From assembly GCA_012934845.2 (NCBI GenBank), contig WNNJ02002675.1, forward strand, positions 1 to 64,000: a stretch of 64,000 nucleotides of DNA. The letters run 5' to 3'. A program made the position numbers and the translations under genes. The stretch is from Pomphorhynchus laevis (Eukaryota > Acanthocephala > Palaeacanthocephala > Echinorhynchida > Pomphorhynchidae). Under the pieces are notes generated by a model. The model was not told the origin of the DNA. It ran no database searches and saw nothing but the letters and a program-made list of their open reading frames with translations. Shown piece by piece: positions 1 through 9,347 of this stretch. The number at the start of each line of letters is the position of its first letter. Position 1 is the stretch's first letter.

Positions 1-2
1 AT

Positions 3-331
3 CATCCACTTCGAGATTGTCTTCATTTGCGCTCATCCAATATCCTCCGAGGCCATGGTTTAACCCTGCGACGTGAAAGGATAAGAAAATCACGAGCTGT
101 CCAATTTGATCGGCGAGTTGTATCTCTGTGGAATAGGCTTGGAGAGTCAACAGTGTGCAGTAGCAATATCAACGAATTCAAAAAGAAATTACGGATGGAG
201 GATGCCATGGGGAAAGCTGCTTTTCCGTATTTGTGATACTTTTATTATATTTTCTTTTTTTTCTGCAGTGAACCAGCCAATTAAGCCATGCTTTTATGTG
301 CTGTTGAAACATTAATAATAATAATAATAAT
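3..331 (+). mobile_element. CR1-type LINE, 3' end fragment
   Basis: The frame from 3 to 236 encodes the C-terminal tail of a CR1-type ORF2. It has the family's LRGH, a basic stretch, F-D-R-R, L-W-N-R-L and F-K-K-K-L motifs and stops at TGA 234-236. The 3' UTR follows, with the weak hairpin AAGC-CATG-CTT near 272-282 inside a CAGCC context, and ends in (TAA)n at about 312-331. The 5' part lies outside the window. The tail resembles that of the element at 647-3060. Confidence 0.8.
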
Positions 332-646
332 ATTTTGTAATTTTTGTTTTATGATTATGTATATTATCTCCGAAATCTTTTACGTCATTATTTAAAATTA
401 AATAACCGAATTGGCAAATAAGCAACATCATCGGTAACATGAATCACTATGGTTGCGAATATTAGACCAAGTATAAGCAAATATGAAATAATTAAAGAGA
501 TTATCAGGTGTTCCTCATGTAGTTAGTAATGTATCAAAACAATTATCATTACAACGCAATGAAAATGAGAAATGCTATTTATAAAGTGTTATTTAAAAGA
601 ATATTATTTTTGTATTTACACATTAAATTTAACATTTATTCACAAT
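332..646. other. AT-rich stretch without gene
   Basis: This is low-complexity AT-rich DNA between two LINE 3' ends. The only open frame, at 529-720 on the plus strand, reads into the reverse complement of the next LINE's 3' tail and has no recognisable motif. I see no gene here. Confidence 0.6.
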
Positions 647-729
647 TAATGCAGTTATTATTATACATTCAACAACATACGAGCATTAGCTCAAATAGCT
701 GGCTCATAATAAGTTCGTAAATAAATTAA

Positions 730-1593
730 TTAGTTTTTAAAATAAGGAAATGCAACACGAAACATTGCTTGATCCATTCGTAGTCTTCTTTTAAAAGCAC
801 TAAGTGAACTGCATCCAACGGTGTCTGCATCAAGGTTGTTCCACAGCTCAACAATTCTTCTATCAAATTGCATCGCGCCCAATTTCTGTACTCTGTTTCT
901 TCGAATAGTTAAAGAATGACCGCGAAGAACATTTGAACAACGTAGTTGAACCCTACTCCGAAGAGGGTGATGAGGACGTTGGAATAAATGCCAAACAAGG
1001 CACATATCCATGTACCGACGGGTCCATGTGACGGTCTCAACATTGGAGGTACCTTTAGAATAAAGTTCTACTTCCCCAATCAGTTTATCTGTGGCGGCCA
1101 AGGGTGAACGATATACTACCCCCAGAACAAGCGGAGCGGTATGCATGAATTTTACCCGACACCACAAACTTTCGACTTTATTAGAAGAAGAAGTGCTAAG
1201 AATAGTTACTTTCACATCGTTGCTCACATAAAGAATAACACCTCCACCTCTTCCACTTTTACGATCACTGCGGAAAACCAGATAACCAGGGATGGAGACT
1301 TCATTATCAATAATATCACTATATAGCCATGATTCTGTGATAGCGAGTAATTTAGGACGAATTAACTGAACTCTATATCTCAGTTCATCTATCTTCGATA
1401 TAAGACTGCGAACATTACCATGGAGTATTTCACAATGCCCCAACATACCTCTGGGAGTATTCCTATCACCCCTTACACATCCAAATAACCCGGACGCTAA
1501 ACCATTTAGACTCTGATAGGCAGAGTAGACGAGCCCGTTTCGATTACAGAATGCACGCGAGGCGACATGACTAGTGGGCTCCAACTCAGCCAA
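730..1593 (-). CDS. CR1 ORF2 deletion derivative (endonuclease N-part fused to C-tail)
   Basis: This is a 287-aa open frame. Residues about 55-185 are an APE-type endonuclease N-terminus, with H-G-N-V-R-S-L, I-T-E-S-W-L carrying the catalytic Glu, G-R-G-G-G-V-I-L-Y and V-V-Y-R-S-P. At about residue 190 the sequence jumps to the extreme C-terminal CR1 tail, with R-P-H-H-P-L-R-S, L-R-G-H and F-K-R-R-L. The GDFN and SDH endonuclease motifs and the whole reverse transcriptase, about 600-700 residues by comparison with the 989-aa ORF2 at 5110-8079, are missing. The frame is nevertheless kept, so the deletion is in frame. The protein could not mobilise itself. Its start lies inside the ORF1 3' end. 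Confidence 0.8.
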   Translation of the reverse strand: MAELEPTSHVASRAFCNRNGLVYSAYQSLNGLASGLFGCVRGDRNTPRGMLGHCEILHGNVRSLISKIDELRYRVQLIRPKLLAITESWLYSDIIDNEVSIPGYLVFRSDRKSGRGGGVILYVSNDVKVTILSTSSSNKVESLWCRVKFMHTAPLVLGVVYRSPLAATDKLIGEVELYSKGTSNVETVTWTRRYMDMCLVWHLFQRPHHPLRSRVQLRCSNVLRGHSLTIRRNRVQKLGAMQFDRRIVELWNNLDADTVGCSSLSAFKRRLRMDQAMFRVAFPYFKN

Positions 1594-2969
1594 GTGCGTC
1601 GCTTCACAATCTGAAAATTTTTCACATAGAGATTTGTTTCTCCTTTAGCAACACGAGATGATAGTTCTTTTTTAACCTTCGATAATTTTTTTCGTTCTGA
1701 TACATCAAGATCTTTCAGCAGTCGAATATTAGATCCTTTGAGACTGAACGAGTTTCTCAACATTAAGGTAGCATGAAGTTGGTTATGGAAGACAGCTTTG
1801 AGTAGTCGGGGTTTATTATTTAAAGCATTACGCTTACCTAGACGGAAAAGAGCGATAAGTTTAACTTTTTGGACTGTCTCAATGTCACAGGAGCCAAGTA
1901 CATGTGCCAGAATAGACCTCAAACTCTGAATGTCGTCATTCAGTCGTGCTTGCGCATTCTCGAAGATAGACTCGGGTACATTAGCTAGAATAACTGAGCA
2001 ACCTCTATTATATATCCGCTTATTTGAGATCACCCTATCGAGACCATCACAGGACACAGCAGATTGTGTATCTGTACATGCACGTAAGCTGGGTATTTGA
2101 GTATCCGTTTTAACAATATTCCGCAAGCTAGATAAGTCTGTCTGGGTATGTGAATCATGAGACTCTAAAGAACTTGATGGTGACATCAAGGTGACGTGTG
2201 CGTTGCCCGAGGAAACGCACTGACCATCTTTGTTTGAGATATTACGAAATGTCGCATTGTGAGCATTCGGCATCTTCGGTGTATCACTTTGTGAAATCGC
2301 TTCATCAGACAGAATATATTTCGAGACTTCGTCATACGGTCTTGACACTGAATTTGGAGTTGAATAGGAAGAACGCAAATATCCCCGCTTCCAAATACGG
2401 GATGCTACAGGTCCATTGCTGCCTACATAAGCTCCAGTTGTCCGAGTTCGGTTGTCAATATGTAAAGAAAGATCGGCAGAAGGACGATCAACGACAACGC
2501 ATGTAGTCATGTCGTTCGTAGTCTGTGATACTTTAGGGACTGTATTATCAGCAATTTGTTGCAATTTGCGATCGCTTGTATTCTCATCAAGGGGAATAAC
2601 GCAGGCAGTCGTATCATCACCAACCCGCGCATCCACAGGAACTACATTTTTAAAAGGATGTTGAGCTTTGGAAGAGGATATTTTATCGTCCATGAGAACG
2701 GTTCGACTTAGAGATTGGTTATGTGCTTCTTCAAATTCGACCAAACGTCTTCTCAAAATATTAAGCTCCTTCACAGCACAAAAGCCACATAAATAAGCAT
2801 CATCGGAATTCTTTTTTAACTTGCTCATACAAATAGTGGTCCAGGTGTCACACAAATCGTTCGAACACTGGACTTGGACAGATGTACACTCATCAATTAT
2901 GCTTGCGTTTAGAGATACGGTGTTTACATTTGACTTCTTAGCTTTAAGCTTCGATGTTTTTCGTGTCAT
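1506..2969 (-). CDS. CR1 ORF1 protein with PHD-like zinc motif
   Basis: This is an intact 487-aa frame. Residues about 33-67 form a PHD-like zinc motif, C-S-N-D-L-C-x2-W-T-T then Y-L-C-G-F-C. A low-complexity Ser/Thr/Asp-rich middle follows. A conserved C-terminal domain at about 325-460 begins R-G-C-S-V-I-L-A-N-V-P-E-S, continues through A-Q-A-R-L-N-D-D, R-P-R-L-L-K and L-K-G-S, and closes with G-E-T-N-L and K-N-F-Q-I-V. The same three-part plan recurs in every CR1 and L2-like ORF1 in the window. By analogy with other LINE ORF1 proteins it probably binds element RNA; that role is inferred. Its stop lies 88 bp inside ORF2. Confidence 0.85.
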   Translation of the reverse strand: MTRKTSKLKAKKSNVNTVSLNASIIDECTSVQVQCSNDLCDTWTTICMSKLKKNSDDAYLCGFCAVKELNILRRRLVEFEEAHNQSLSRTVLMDDKISSSKAQHPFKNVVPVDARVGDDTTACVIPLDENTSDRKLQQIADNTVPKVSQTTNDMTTCVVVDRPSADLSLHIDNRTRTTGAYVGSNGPVASRIWKRGYLRSSYSTPNSVSRPYDEVSKYILSDEAISQSDTPKMPNAHNATFRNISNKDGQCVSSGNAHVTLMSPSSSLESHDSHTQTDLSSLRNIVKTDTQIPSLRACTDTQSAVSCDGLDRVISNKRIYNRGCSVILANVPESIFENAQARLNDDIQSLRSILAHVLGSCDIETVQKVKLIALFRLGKRNALNNKPRLLKAVFHNQLHATLMLRNSFSLKGSNIRLLKDLDVSERKKLSKVKKELSSRVAKGETNLYVKNFQIVKRRTWLSWSPLVMSPRVHSVIETGSSTLPIRV

Positions 2970-3111
2970 TATGTGTTTTGTTCCGCTGGCAAGTTGTTTT
3001 GTAAATGTATGTTTATATATTGTGTGTTTAAGCTGTTTAAATTTTTTGTTCTAGTTGTTCTTTTTGTTTAAGTTGTTTAGAAATTATCTTGAACACTTAT
3101 AACTTTTTCTT

Positions 3112-3225
3112 GATAATCGTTCTTCTATAATCGTTCTTCTATAATCGTTCTTCTATAATCGTTCTTCTATAATCGTTCTTCTATAATCGTTCTTCTATAA
3201 TCGTTCTTCTATAATCCAAATCGTT
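3112..3225. repeat. 14-bp tandem repeat (TTCTTCTATAATCG)n
   Basis: About seven nearly perfect 14-bp units lie just upstream of the 5' end of the CR1 derivative at 647-3060, followed by a degenerate unit containing CCAAATCG. The position suggests either a 5' repeat of the element or expansion at the insertion boundary. The rest of 2970-3500 is AT-rich with no gene seen. Confidence 0.9.
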
Positions 3226-3514
3226 CTTCTAATTAATCTTTATTAATTGTATGTTTATAAGAATCCAAATAATCGTTTGTATGTTTATCAGAAACCAAAT
3301 TTTTTTAAGGTTTCTGATATTTTTTTATGCATAATTGCACATTGCAATTTGCATCAACACAAAGTGAATCATTTCTAATGATAATTAATTAACCAAATAT
3401 ATAATAATTAACAAAATATAATTAATTAATGGGTAATATGAGCTATCAGAATATTGCATGATCTTATTCAAGTTGTATGATCCTAAAAGTGGGAAATCTT
3501 ATAGTGTCTTAAAA

Positions 3515-3850
3515 ATCTTGGCAACAAATTGATGCAGACGCAAAACGAGAGGCGGCATTAGGAACATCATTCAACTGTTCTAGTGAAGACATTGAGGAAC
3601 GGTGACATGCTATTGAATCAAGTTTAGTAGCTCTTGCAGATGAGTTTACACCACTCCGTAGAGTACCAAAAAGTAAAGCTAAATACCCTCATATGTTTGG
3701 TACTGAATTGTGAAATACCCTAAACATATGAATCGAATATTTGAAATAAGCCGTCATCAGAATAATTTTAAAAAGCGGTATACAATGTTCCGTAATTTCG
3801 TCAATTACCTTAAGATTACAAAAAAGCAAAGTTTTGAGGATTAATTAGCT
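3515..3850 (+). mobile_element. Degenerate CR1 ORF2 linker fragment
   Basis: A broken plus-strand frame encodes W-Q-Q-I-D-A-D, D-I-E-E-R, A-L-A-D-E-F-T-P-L-R-R-V-P and then a charged stretch with stops. This pattern matches the linker between endonuclease and reverse transcriptase in CR1 ORF2, where the VNW...F...L...YVPLR..R stretch sits. It is an old fragment with at least two stops and no ends that I can define. Confidence 0.55.
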
Positions 3851-3889
3851 TTACAAATATATACAGAATAAAAAACGTTTTGGGCTTAT

Positions 3890-4815
3890 TATTATTGTTA
3901 CACAGCCCAGGAGCATAAGCTCAAATTGGCTGGATCACATAGCTCAAAACATAAAAAAAAAACAGAAAATAAAGAAATAAAAGGTGAAACTGTCATTATC
4001 GTGATTTAATAATTGCCTTGAACTTCTGGACGGAACCGCTGTCGATTGTCGATGCATGAAGATTGTTCCACAGGTCAGCAATGCGATCACTTATCGTAAC
4101 ACAATTTGTTTTGGGACGGAGCCTCCGCTTTATCGTAAGTCTGTGGCCTCGTAGTAGACCCGGTGGACGAATTGTAAACATAGACTTCGAAACATGTCCA
4201 GGTATAGACAGTGACCGCCATACATACACTAGGTCCGCGTCAAACAGCGAACGTTCAACAGTGTGTACATTCAACAATGCCAGTCTCTGGGTATAGTTGA
4301 CACCACGCACTGAGGACACAAGATGGGTTGCTTGTCGAAATATCCGTTCGTATATTTCCAATTCGCCACGGAGCTGTGGGTGTATTGCAGGGGACGCGTA
4401 TAACATGTGCGATTTTATAAGGGCAGAGTAGGCAATGCGAAAACTAACTGGATCGAGTTTTCCAAACGAGCGTCTTAACATACCTAGCATACGTCGACAT
4501 TTGGATGCGACATATTGGACGTGGACTCGTGTCTTTATATCTTCACTTACGATCACGCCCAGATCACTGAAACATGAAACCTTTTCGATGTTTACATCTT
4601 CTATCACATATGTCCCTACGATTTTTATGGGACCTATGTGCATATGACTACACTTGTTAGGATTCAAAACCAGTCCCTTTGCACGACACCATTTGGTGAT
4701 TGAGTCTACGTCGCGTTGCAACTCAATTACATCGTGCGTGCTTTGTATTGGACGCCAAATCTTTAAATCATCGGCATATAGAGCGCACTCACTGGATATG
4801 ACATCAATCATATCA

Positions 4816-4818
<3 letters not shown>
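3890..4818 (-). mobile_element. CR1-type LINE copy B, 3' half
   Basis: The minus-strand frame 4811-3996 (271 aa) starts inside the reverse transcriptase at I-N-D-M-I-D, carries Y-A-D-D-L-K-I-W-R-P, and runs through the thumb to the CR1 C-terminal tail L-R-G-H and L-W-N-N-L. The 3' tail at 3995-3890 folds as CAGCC...GAGC-TTAT-GCTC...GGGCTG and ends in (AAT)n. The N-terminal half of the same reverse transcriptase is on the far side of the next element, at 9586-10262, so B was split by an insertion at its I-Y-I-N-D codons. Confidence 0.8.

Positions 4819-4880
<62 letters not shown>
4819..4880. repeat. (TA)n microsatellite
   Basis: About 60 bp of TA dinucleotides sit where copy B should encode the I-Y-I-N-D motif of the reverse transcriptase. 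The expansion probably grew from those ATATAT codons after the interruption. A second (TA)n tract lies at the other break point, 9538-9585. Confidence 0.95.
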
Positions 4881-4883
<3 letters not shown>

Positions 4884-4994
4884 GTATTCTTATCAATCAA
4901 CTATCGCTATGTGGGATTGACGGTCGCGTTAAAACTTGGATTCAGTCATTCCTAACTGATCGTTACTTTGCCGTGCGCATCAAAGGTTATATAT
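4881..4994 (+). repeat. 114-bp inverted duplicate of copy B reverse transcriptase
   Basis: By direct comparison, these 114 bases are the exact reverse complement of 9647-9760, which belongs to the 5' half of copy B. The segment lies between the (TA)n tract and the 3' microsatellite of the intact CR1. Perfect identity means the duplication is recent. It fits a template switch during the event that brought in the intact element. Confidence 0.9.
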
Positions 4995-5109
4995 TATTAT
5001 TATTATTATCAATAGACAACAAAGTGAGCAGCAAGGCTCATTACAAGTTGCGTCACAATCAGAAAAAGTAAATGTAGAAAATGAAAATGTAGAGTGTACT
5101 TTCTATTGT

Positions 5110-8079
5110 TCATATGTTCTCTGACTCGATCTTCGTCTTCAAGAAGGGATCTTCCTCCAGATTTCGTTTAAAAGAAGCCAGATTCGAGGATGCTACTGTT
5201 GTGTCAGCAAGGTGGTTCCAAGTATTAACGATTCGTTGGAAGTATAGGGATGTTCGTTTGTAGCGTAATCGTTGTGTTTTTAGCATGAACTGATGACCAC
5301 GAAGTGAGGTTATATCGCGCGTATGCATTAGCGATCTGAGTGGATGGCGATTGTCGTGTAAAATCTGCCAGGCTAGGCACAGGTCCGCCTTGTCGCGCAG
5401 ATACTGAAGCGATCTCATTCCCAAACTCGAGAGCCGATCTTGATATTCCATATGTCTAACCGCTTTTACCATTTTAGTTGCTGATCGGAATACAGACTCT
5501 AGATTATAACGTTCTCGTAAGGTGATTGGGTAACAAGCTGGCGAAGCATATAGGAGGATGCTCAAAATAAGTGCTTGTGAGATTGTTTTAAAGCATGAGA
5601 TGTCAATATGAACAAGAGCTCGGCGAATCAGGCCGATGACTCTTCTCACTTTGGAACATGTAGTGTCAGTATGTAAACGTGTCGATAAGTTAGAACATAC
5701 ATAAACACCTAAATCCCTGTATGAGTTCGTCCTAAGAATAACACTGTTGTTTATATGATAAATATGAGCTGACTCGGCCGGACGTCTTGATATACAAATG
5801 TAGGCACACTTTTTCAAATTGAATTTTAACCCGTTCAAAATCGACCAGTCATTTATGGTGTTAATATCATACTGCAAGATGTCAACATCTGAGTCCAAAT
5901 ATATGGGGCGCCAAATTTTTAAATCATCAGCATAAAGAACACACTCAGATCCAAGTTTAGGAATGAGGTCGTTAATGTATATGCTGAAAAGAACTGGACC
6001 GAGTATAGTTCCTTGAGGTACTCCAAGATTTGTAGGGAAGCGATCAGATAATTCGTCGTTTACCCTTACGAAGCAATGACGGTCAGACAGAAATTCAATA
6101 ATCCAGCGAACTAAACACTCATCAAGGTTGATATTACGCAGTTTTTGAATTAAATTAGCATGAAGGACTGTATCAAATGCCTTAGAGAAGTCGAAGAAGA
6201 TGGCGTCAACCGGAATACCAGAATCATAATATCTGGTCCAGCTATCGTGTGATAACAACAAATTCGTTAGCGTTGAATGATTTTTTCGAAAACCATGTTG
6301 TTCAGGGGCTAGAATATGGTTCGTTTCTAGGTGAGTGGTGACTTTTCGCAGAAGTAAGCGTTCCAGTACGCGACAGCAGACACATGTGAGGCTAATCGGT
6401 CTGTAGTTACAGATGTCAGAACGAGACCCCTGTTTTAATATTGGGCAGATAATAGAGCGCTTCCAGTCTGAGGGAATCTTTCCTAGCACAAGTGTTGCAC
6501 AGAAGATATTATATAGAGGTAGGTATATGATGTCAGCTAGGTTGCGAAGATATGCTGACGGCAATAGATCCGGACCAGCACTTAATGTGCATTTCAGACG
6601 GGACAACTCGCTGTACACTAAGTCAGGTCTAATGAAGTTATCAAGGTCAGAAGTAGTATTAGCTACCAAACAATACAAACTGTCAGTTATTTGCGGTGAA
6701 GCATTCAGTGACGAATTCAGCGATGTGAAGTGTGTGCCGAATACGTTCGCAATTTTCTTTGAGTCCAATACCAAATCACCTTGGCTATCGAGAATAGAGG
6801 AGAAAGTGTTAGCTATACGTTTTCTTGATGAAATGTATTTGAAGAGTGAGCCAGGATCACGACGACATCGTTGGGATAATTTCTTTTCAAAGATTACTCT
6901 CGTACGTCTCTTCAAGGATGTTACCCTGTTTCTATACTGTCGGTATTGCTCAAAACTAGAGTTACCTGCTTTATAATTACAATATGCCTTGCGTCGTCGA
7001 GCCAGTGCTTGTTTGAGTTCTCGATTAAACCAACGAGGAGATAAGCCGACGTCAGTTTGACGTACAATTGGAGCGTAGCGGGTAAGTATTGAATACAAGG
7101 TGTCTTTGAAAAACAGCCAGGCGGAATCAATACCCACAGTATAAGCATCAGGCCACGAAACGGTAGAAAGGAACTCCTTTATTTTGTTGTAGTCGGCTTT
7201 AAAAGGGTTGAATCTATTAACAAAAGAATTATATATAGGGATACTTATTCCAAGATCTATTAATAAGGTGACATGATCAGAACAACCAACTGGATCCAAG
7301 TGATTAACGCTAGTGACAATATGTCCTGGAGCAGACAAAACCAGATCAAGAAGAGAACGAGACGTAGAAGATATTCTGGTAAATCCATTGACATGTTGGG
7401 TAAGGTATAGATCATTGATTGTTTGAAGTAACACAATCGAACCAAAGTCAGAAGGCGAATTAAAACTGTATGTATTCCAATCTATTGTAGGCATGTTAAA
7501 GTCACCAACAACCAATATTGGCTTATTAGGGTCCGATAGCTGGTATAAACGTTGCACGATGCTATCAGTACATGAAGTAGGGCTGCGGTAAACGACTACA
7601 AGTATCAAGGAGAATGGCCGGTATAATCTGACCGCTAAAAGTTCGTTTGAAGTTAGGGGGTCGTTAAAAGTTTCTACGACACGGAACTTTATTGTGTCAC
7701 GTATATATAGTAATATACCACCACCCTGTTTAGCTATTCTATCGCTGCGGCACGCATTATATCCTTTCAACAAAATTTCATTATCAGAGATAGAAGGGTT
7801 TAGCCACGATTCCGTAAAAGCTGCAATTATCGGTTGATGGTCGTGAATCAGTAATCCAATCTCATCAATTTTATTTAACACACTACGCACATTAGAGTAT
7901 AGAATTTGGTGGGAAGCTTTGTTTATTGTACATTTAGATGATGAACTCTTTTGAGTTCCCGACTTGAACAAGACAATAGAGTTTCTTATGAAATTTTGGT
8001 AGATGCACTCTGTAGGCATGCGGTCGGCGTCGGAGCACGCTGGGAAGCAATATTTGCTTTGTTCAAAAGACCTTGCCAA
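5110..8079 (-). CDS. CR1 ORF2: endonuclease-reverse transcriptase
   Basis: This intact 989-aa frame would nick target DNA and copy element RNA by target-primed reverse transcription. Residues about 58-300 are the APE endonuclease: S-N-V-R-S near 60, F-T-E-S-W-L near 90 (catalytic Glu), V-V-G-D-F-N near 190 and G-C-S-D-H near 268. Residues about 520-780 are the reverse transcriptase: N-Y-R-P-I-S-L-T, H-G-F-R-K-N-H-S-T, F-D-F-S-K-A-F-D near 630, G-V-P-Q-G-T-I-L-G-P and the catalytic Y-A-D-D near 715. The C-terminus carries the CR1 tail L-R-G-H and F-K-R-N-L. The first Met lies 94 bp inside ORF1, so translation may depend on reinitiation after ORF1; that is inferred. Confidence 0.92.
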   Translation of the reverse strand: MARSFEQSKYCFPACSDADRMPTECIYQNFIRNSIVLFKSGTQKSSSSKCTINKASHQILYSNVRSVLNKIDEIGLLIHDHQPIIAAFTESWLNPSISDNEILLKGYNACRSDRIAKQGGGILLYIRDTIKFRVVETFNDPLTSNELLAVRLYRPFSLILVVVYRSPTSCTDSIVQRLYQLSDPNKPILVVGDFNMPTIDWNTYSFNSPSDFGSIVLLQTINDLYLTQHVNGFTRISSTSRSLLDLVLSAPGHIVTSVNHLDPVGCSDHVTLLIDLGISIPIYNSFVNRFNPFKADYNKIKEFLSTVSWPDAYTVGIDSAWLFFKDTLYSILTRYAPIVRQTDVGLSPRWFNRELKQALARRRKAYCNYKAGNSSFEQYRQYRNRVTSLKRRTRVIFEKKLSQRCRRDPGSLFKYISSRKRIANTFSSILDSQGDLVLDSKKIANVFGTHFTSLNSSLNASPQITDSLYCLVANTTSDLDNFIRPDLVYSELSRLKCTLSAGPDLLPSAYLRNLADIIYLPLYNIFCATLVLGKIPSDWKRSIICPILKQGSRSDICNYRPISLTCVCCRVLERLLLRKVTTHLETNHILAPEQHGFRKNHSTLTNLLLSHDSWTRYYDSGIPVDAIFFDFSKAFDTVLHANLIQKLRNINLDECLVRWIIEFLSDRHCFVRVNDELSDRFPTNLGVPQGTILGPVLFSIYINDLIPKLGSECVLYADDLKIWRPIYLDSDVDILQYDINTINDWSILNGLKFNLKKCAYICISRRPAESAHIYHINNSVILRTNSYRDLGVYVCSNLSTRLHTDTTCSKVRRVIGLIRRALVHIDISCFKTISQALILSILLYASPACYPITLRERYNLESVFRSATKMVKAVRHMEYQDRLSSLGMRSLQYLRDKADLCLAWQILHDNRHPLRSLMHTRDITSLRGHQFMLKTQRLRYKRTSLYFQRIVNTWNHLADTTVASSNLASFKRNLEEDPFLKTKIESENI

Positions 8080-9347
8080 CGGATGTGGAGGCGCCGCCGC
8101 ACTACCTGAAAATTCTGAATTGTTAGGTTGTTTTCACCATGTGCCAGTCTTTGAGCTAGTTCCGATTTTGCCATTGATAAACGTGTACGATCAGCGGGGT
8201 CCAGGTTTCTAAGAATACGGGTGCCGGAACCTTTGAGGTGAAATGAGTTACGATGTATGAGCTGCACAATTTCACATGAAGTAAACACAATTTTGAGGAG
8301 GCGTGGTCGATCGTTGACGGACGAAGGAGCACGACCTAGCCGGAAGACAGCTTTGAGACGCATATCTCTCACAGCTTCACAAGATGATGATCCATTTAAG
8401 ACAGTCGTTAGAATGGATCTGACATGTATTAAGTCATCATCAAGTCTGGCCTGATTGTTTAGGGCATCGGACTCCTTAATGTTAGCAATTAAAATGCATT
8501 TGTTTCTATCACAAGCAGCATTTGAACGGGGTCTGTTTGAGCAACCAGTACTATGTACAAGGGTACGATTGTGCTTTTCGTGAAAATCATTAATACAATC
8601 TACCTTAACAGGTTGCGTGTTATGAGATAGTTGGTTTATACGAATTGCGGGAGTTTGCGATCTATCAAATGACCGGGTATGCAAAGTTTTGTCGTTGTTT
8701 ATAGCCGTTTCAGTCATATAACTGGTCGGTCGTATTACAAGAGGCACACCATTGTTAACCGAAACCGTCTGTTCGCCAATATTCTTAGGCATATTTTGAT
8801 CTCTTCCGGGAATGTCATCACAAAAAATCGATTGGTTGCAAACAGTATGTCGAACAGTATCATTTGATTGGCTTGTAGAACGATTAGGAACATGACGTGA
8901 CACTGAGTCTAGCTGGGCATATGAACTATTTGGTGATGGTACCATGTTACCCGTTAGCAACGAACATACTTGTCTCTGAAGTTCGAGAACGTTTGTCTGT
9001 AAAGTAGCTGCGCAAAATCCACAAATAAAATCTTTATCAAGGAAATTGACAGGTAGTTGACGTGGTATCCACACAGTGGTCCAAACAGGACATTGTGAAT
9101 TAGAACATTTAATGTCACGGTGACTACTTCCGTCTGTAGATGATATGTCCTGGGAGATATCAACAGAATTGGCCTGCAAGGCTTGCTCGTCTTTGGACCG
9201 ACTTTCATGTTGTCTTACTGAACGCTCACTGTCATCATCTCGCTTAGAAGGAACAACAGCTGCTTTACGTGGTCGACCTCTTGTCATTTGTAATTTCGTT
9301 CCTCGTAGTTTTGTGTTCCTCGTTTGTAAGTAGTTAATGAGTATCAA
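7986..9347 (-). CDS. CR1 ORF1 protein with PHD-like zinc motif
   Basis: This intact 453-aa frame begins with a long unsure N-terminus; a Met in T-R-G-R-P-R-K is a likelier start, 20 residues in. The stretch K-C-S-N-S-Q-C-P-V-W-T-T followed by F-I-C-G-F-C at about residues 78-112 is the PHD-like zinc motif. The middle is low complexity. The C-terminal domain at about 285-430 has K-C-I-L-I-A-N-I-K-E-S, A-R-L-D-D-D-L, R-P-R-L-L-K-I-V-F, L-K-G-S-G and N-F-Q-V-V. It overlaps ORF2 by 94 bp in another frame. RNA binding is likely by family position but is not shown by the sequence. Confidence 0.88.
   Translation of the reverse strand: MILINYLQTRNTKLRGTKLQMTRGRPRKAAVVPSKRDDDSERSVRQHESRSKDEQALQANSVDISQDISSTDGSSHRDIKCSNSQCPVWTTVWIPRQLPVNFLDKDFICGFCAATLQTNVLELQRQVCSLLTGNMVPSPNSSYAQLDSVSRHVPNRSTSQSNDTVRHTVCNQSIFCDDIPGRDQNMPKNIGEQTVSVNNGVPLVIRPTSYMTETAINNDKTLHTRSFDRSQTPAIRINQLSHNTQPVKVDCINDFHEKHNRTLVHSTGCSNRPRSNAACDRNKCILIANIKESDALNNQARLDDDLIHVRSILTTVLNGSSSCEAVRDMRLKAVFRLGRAPSSVNDRPRLLKIVFTSCEIVQLIHRNSFHLKGSGTRILRNLDPADRTRLSMAKSELAQRLAHGENNLTIQNFQVVRRRLHIRWQGLLNKANIASQRAPTPTACLQSASTKIS

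Larger units (their letters stand above)
647..3060 (-). mobile_element. CR1-type LINE with internal deletion (non-autonomous derivative)
   Basis: Read on the minus strand, the element starts near 3050-2970, carries ORF1 (2969-1506) and a shortened ORF2 (1593-730), and ends in a 3' tail at 729-647. The tail has the hairpin GAGC-TAAT-GCTC and then an ATT-rich end. ORF2 keeps the first part of the endonuclease and the last part of the C-terminal tail in one frame, but all of the reverse transcriptase is gone. The overlap of ORF1 and ORF2 by 88 bp copies the arrangement of the intact CR1 at 4995-9480. A 135-bp fragment of the same family's 3' end lies at 24416-24560. Confidence 0.85.

Noticed and set aside
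529-720. 63-aa plus-strand frame
   Set aside because: It runs into the reverse complement of a LINE 3' tail and shows no motif.
6413-6976. 187-aa plus-strand frame opposite CR1 ORF2
   Set aside because: It is a shadow of the 989-aa ORF2 on the other strand, which has all catalytic motifs.
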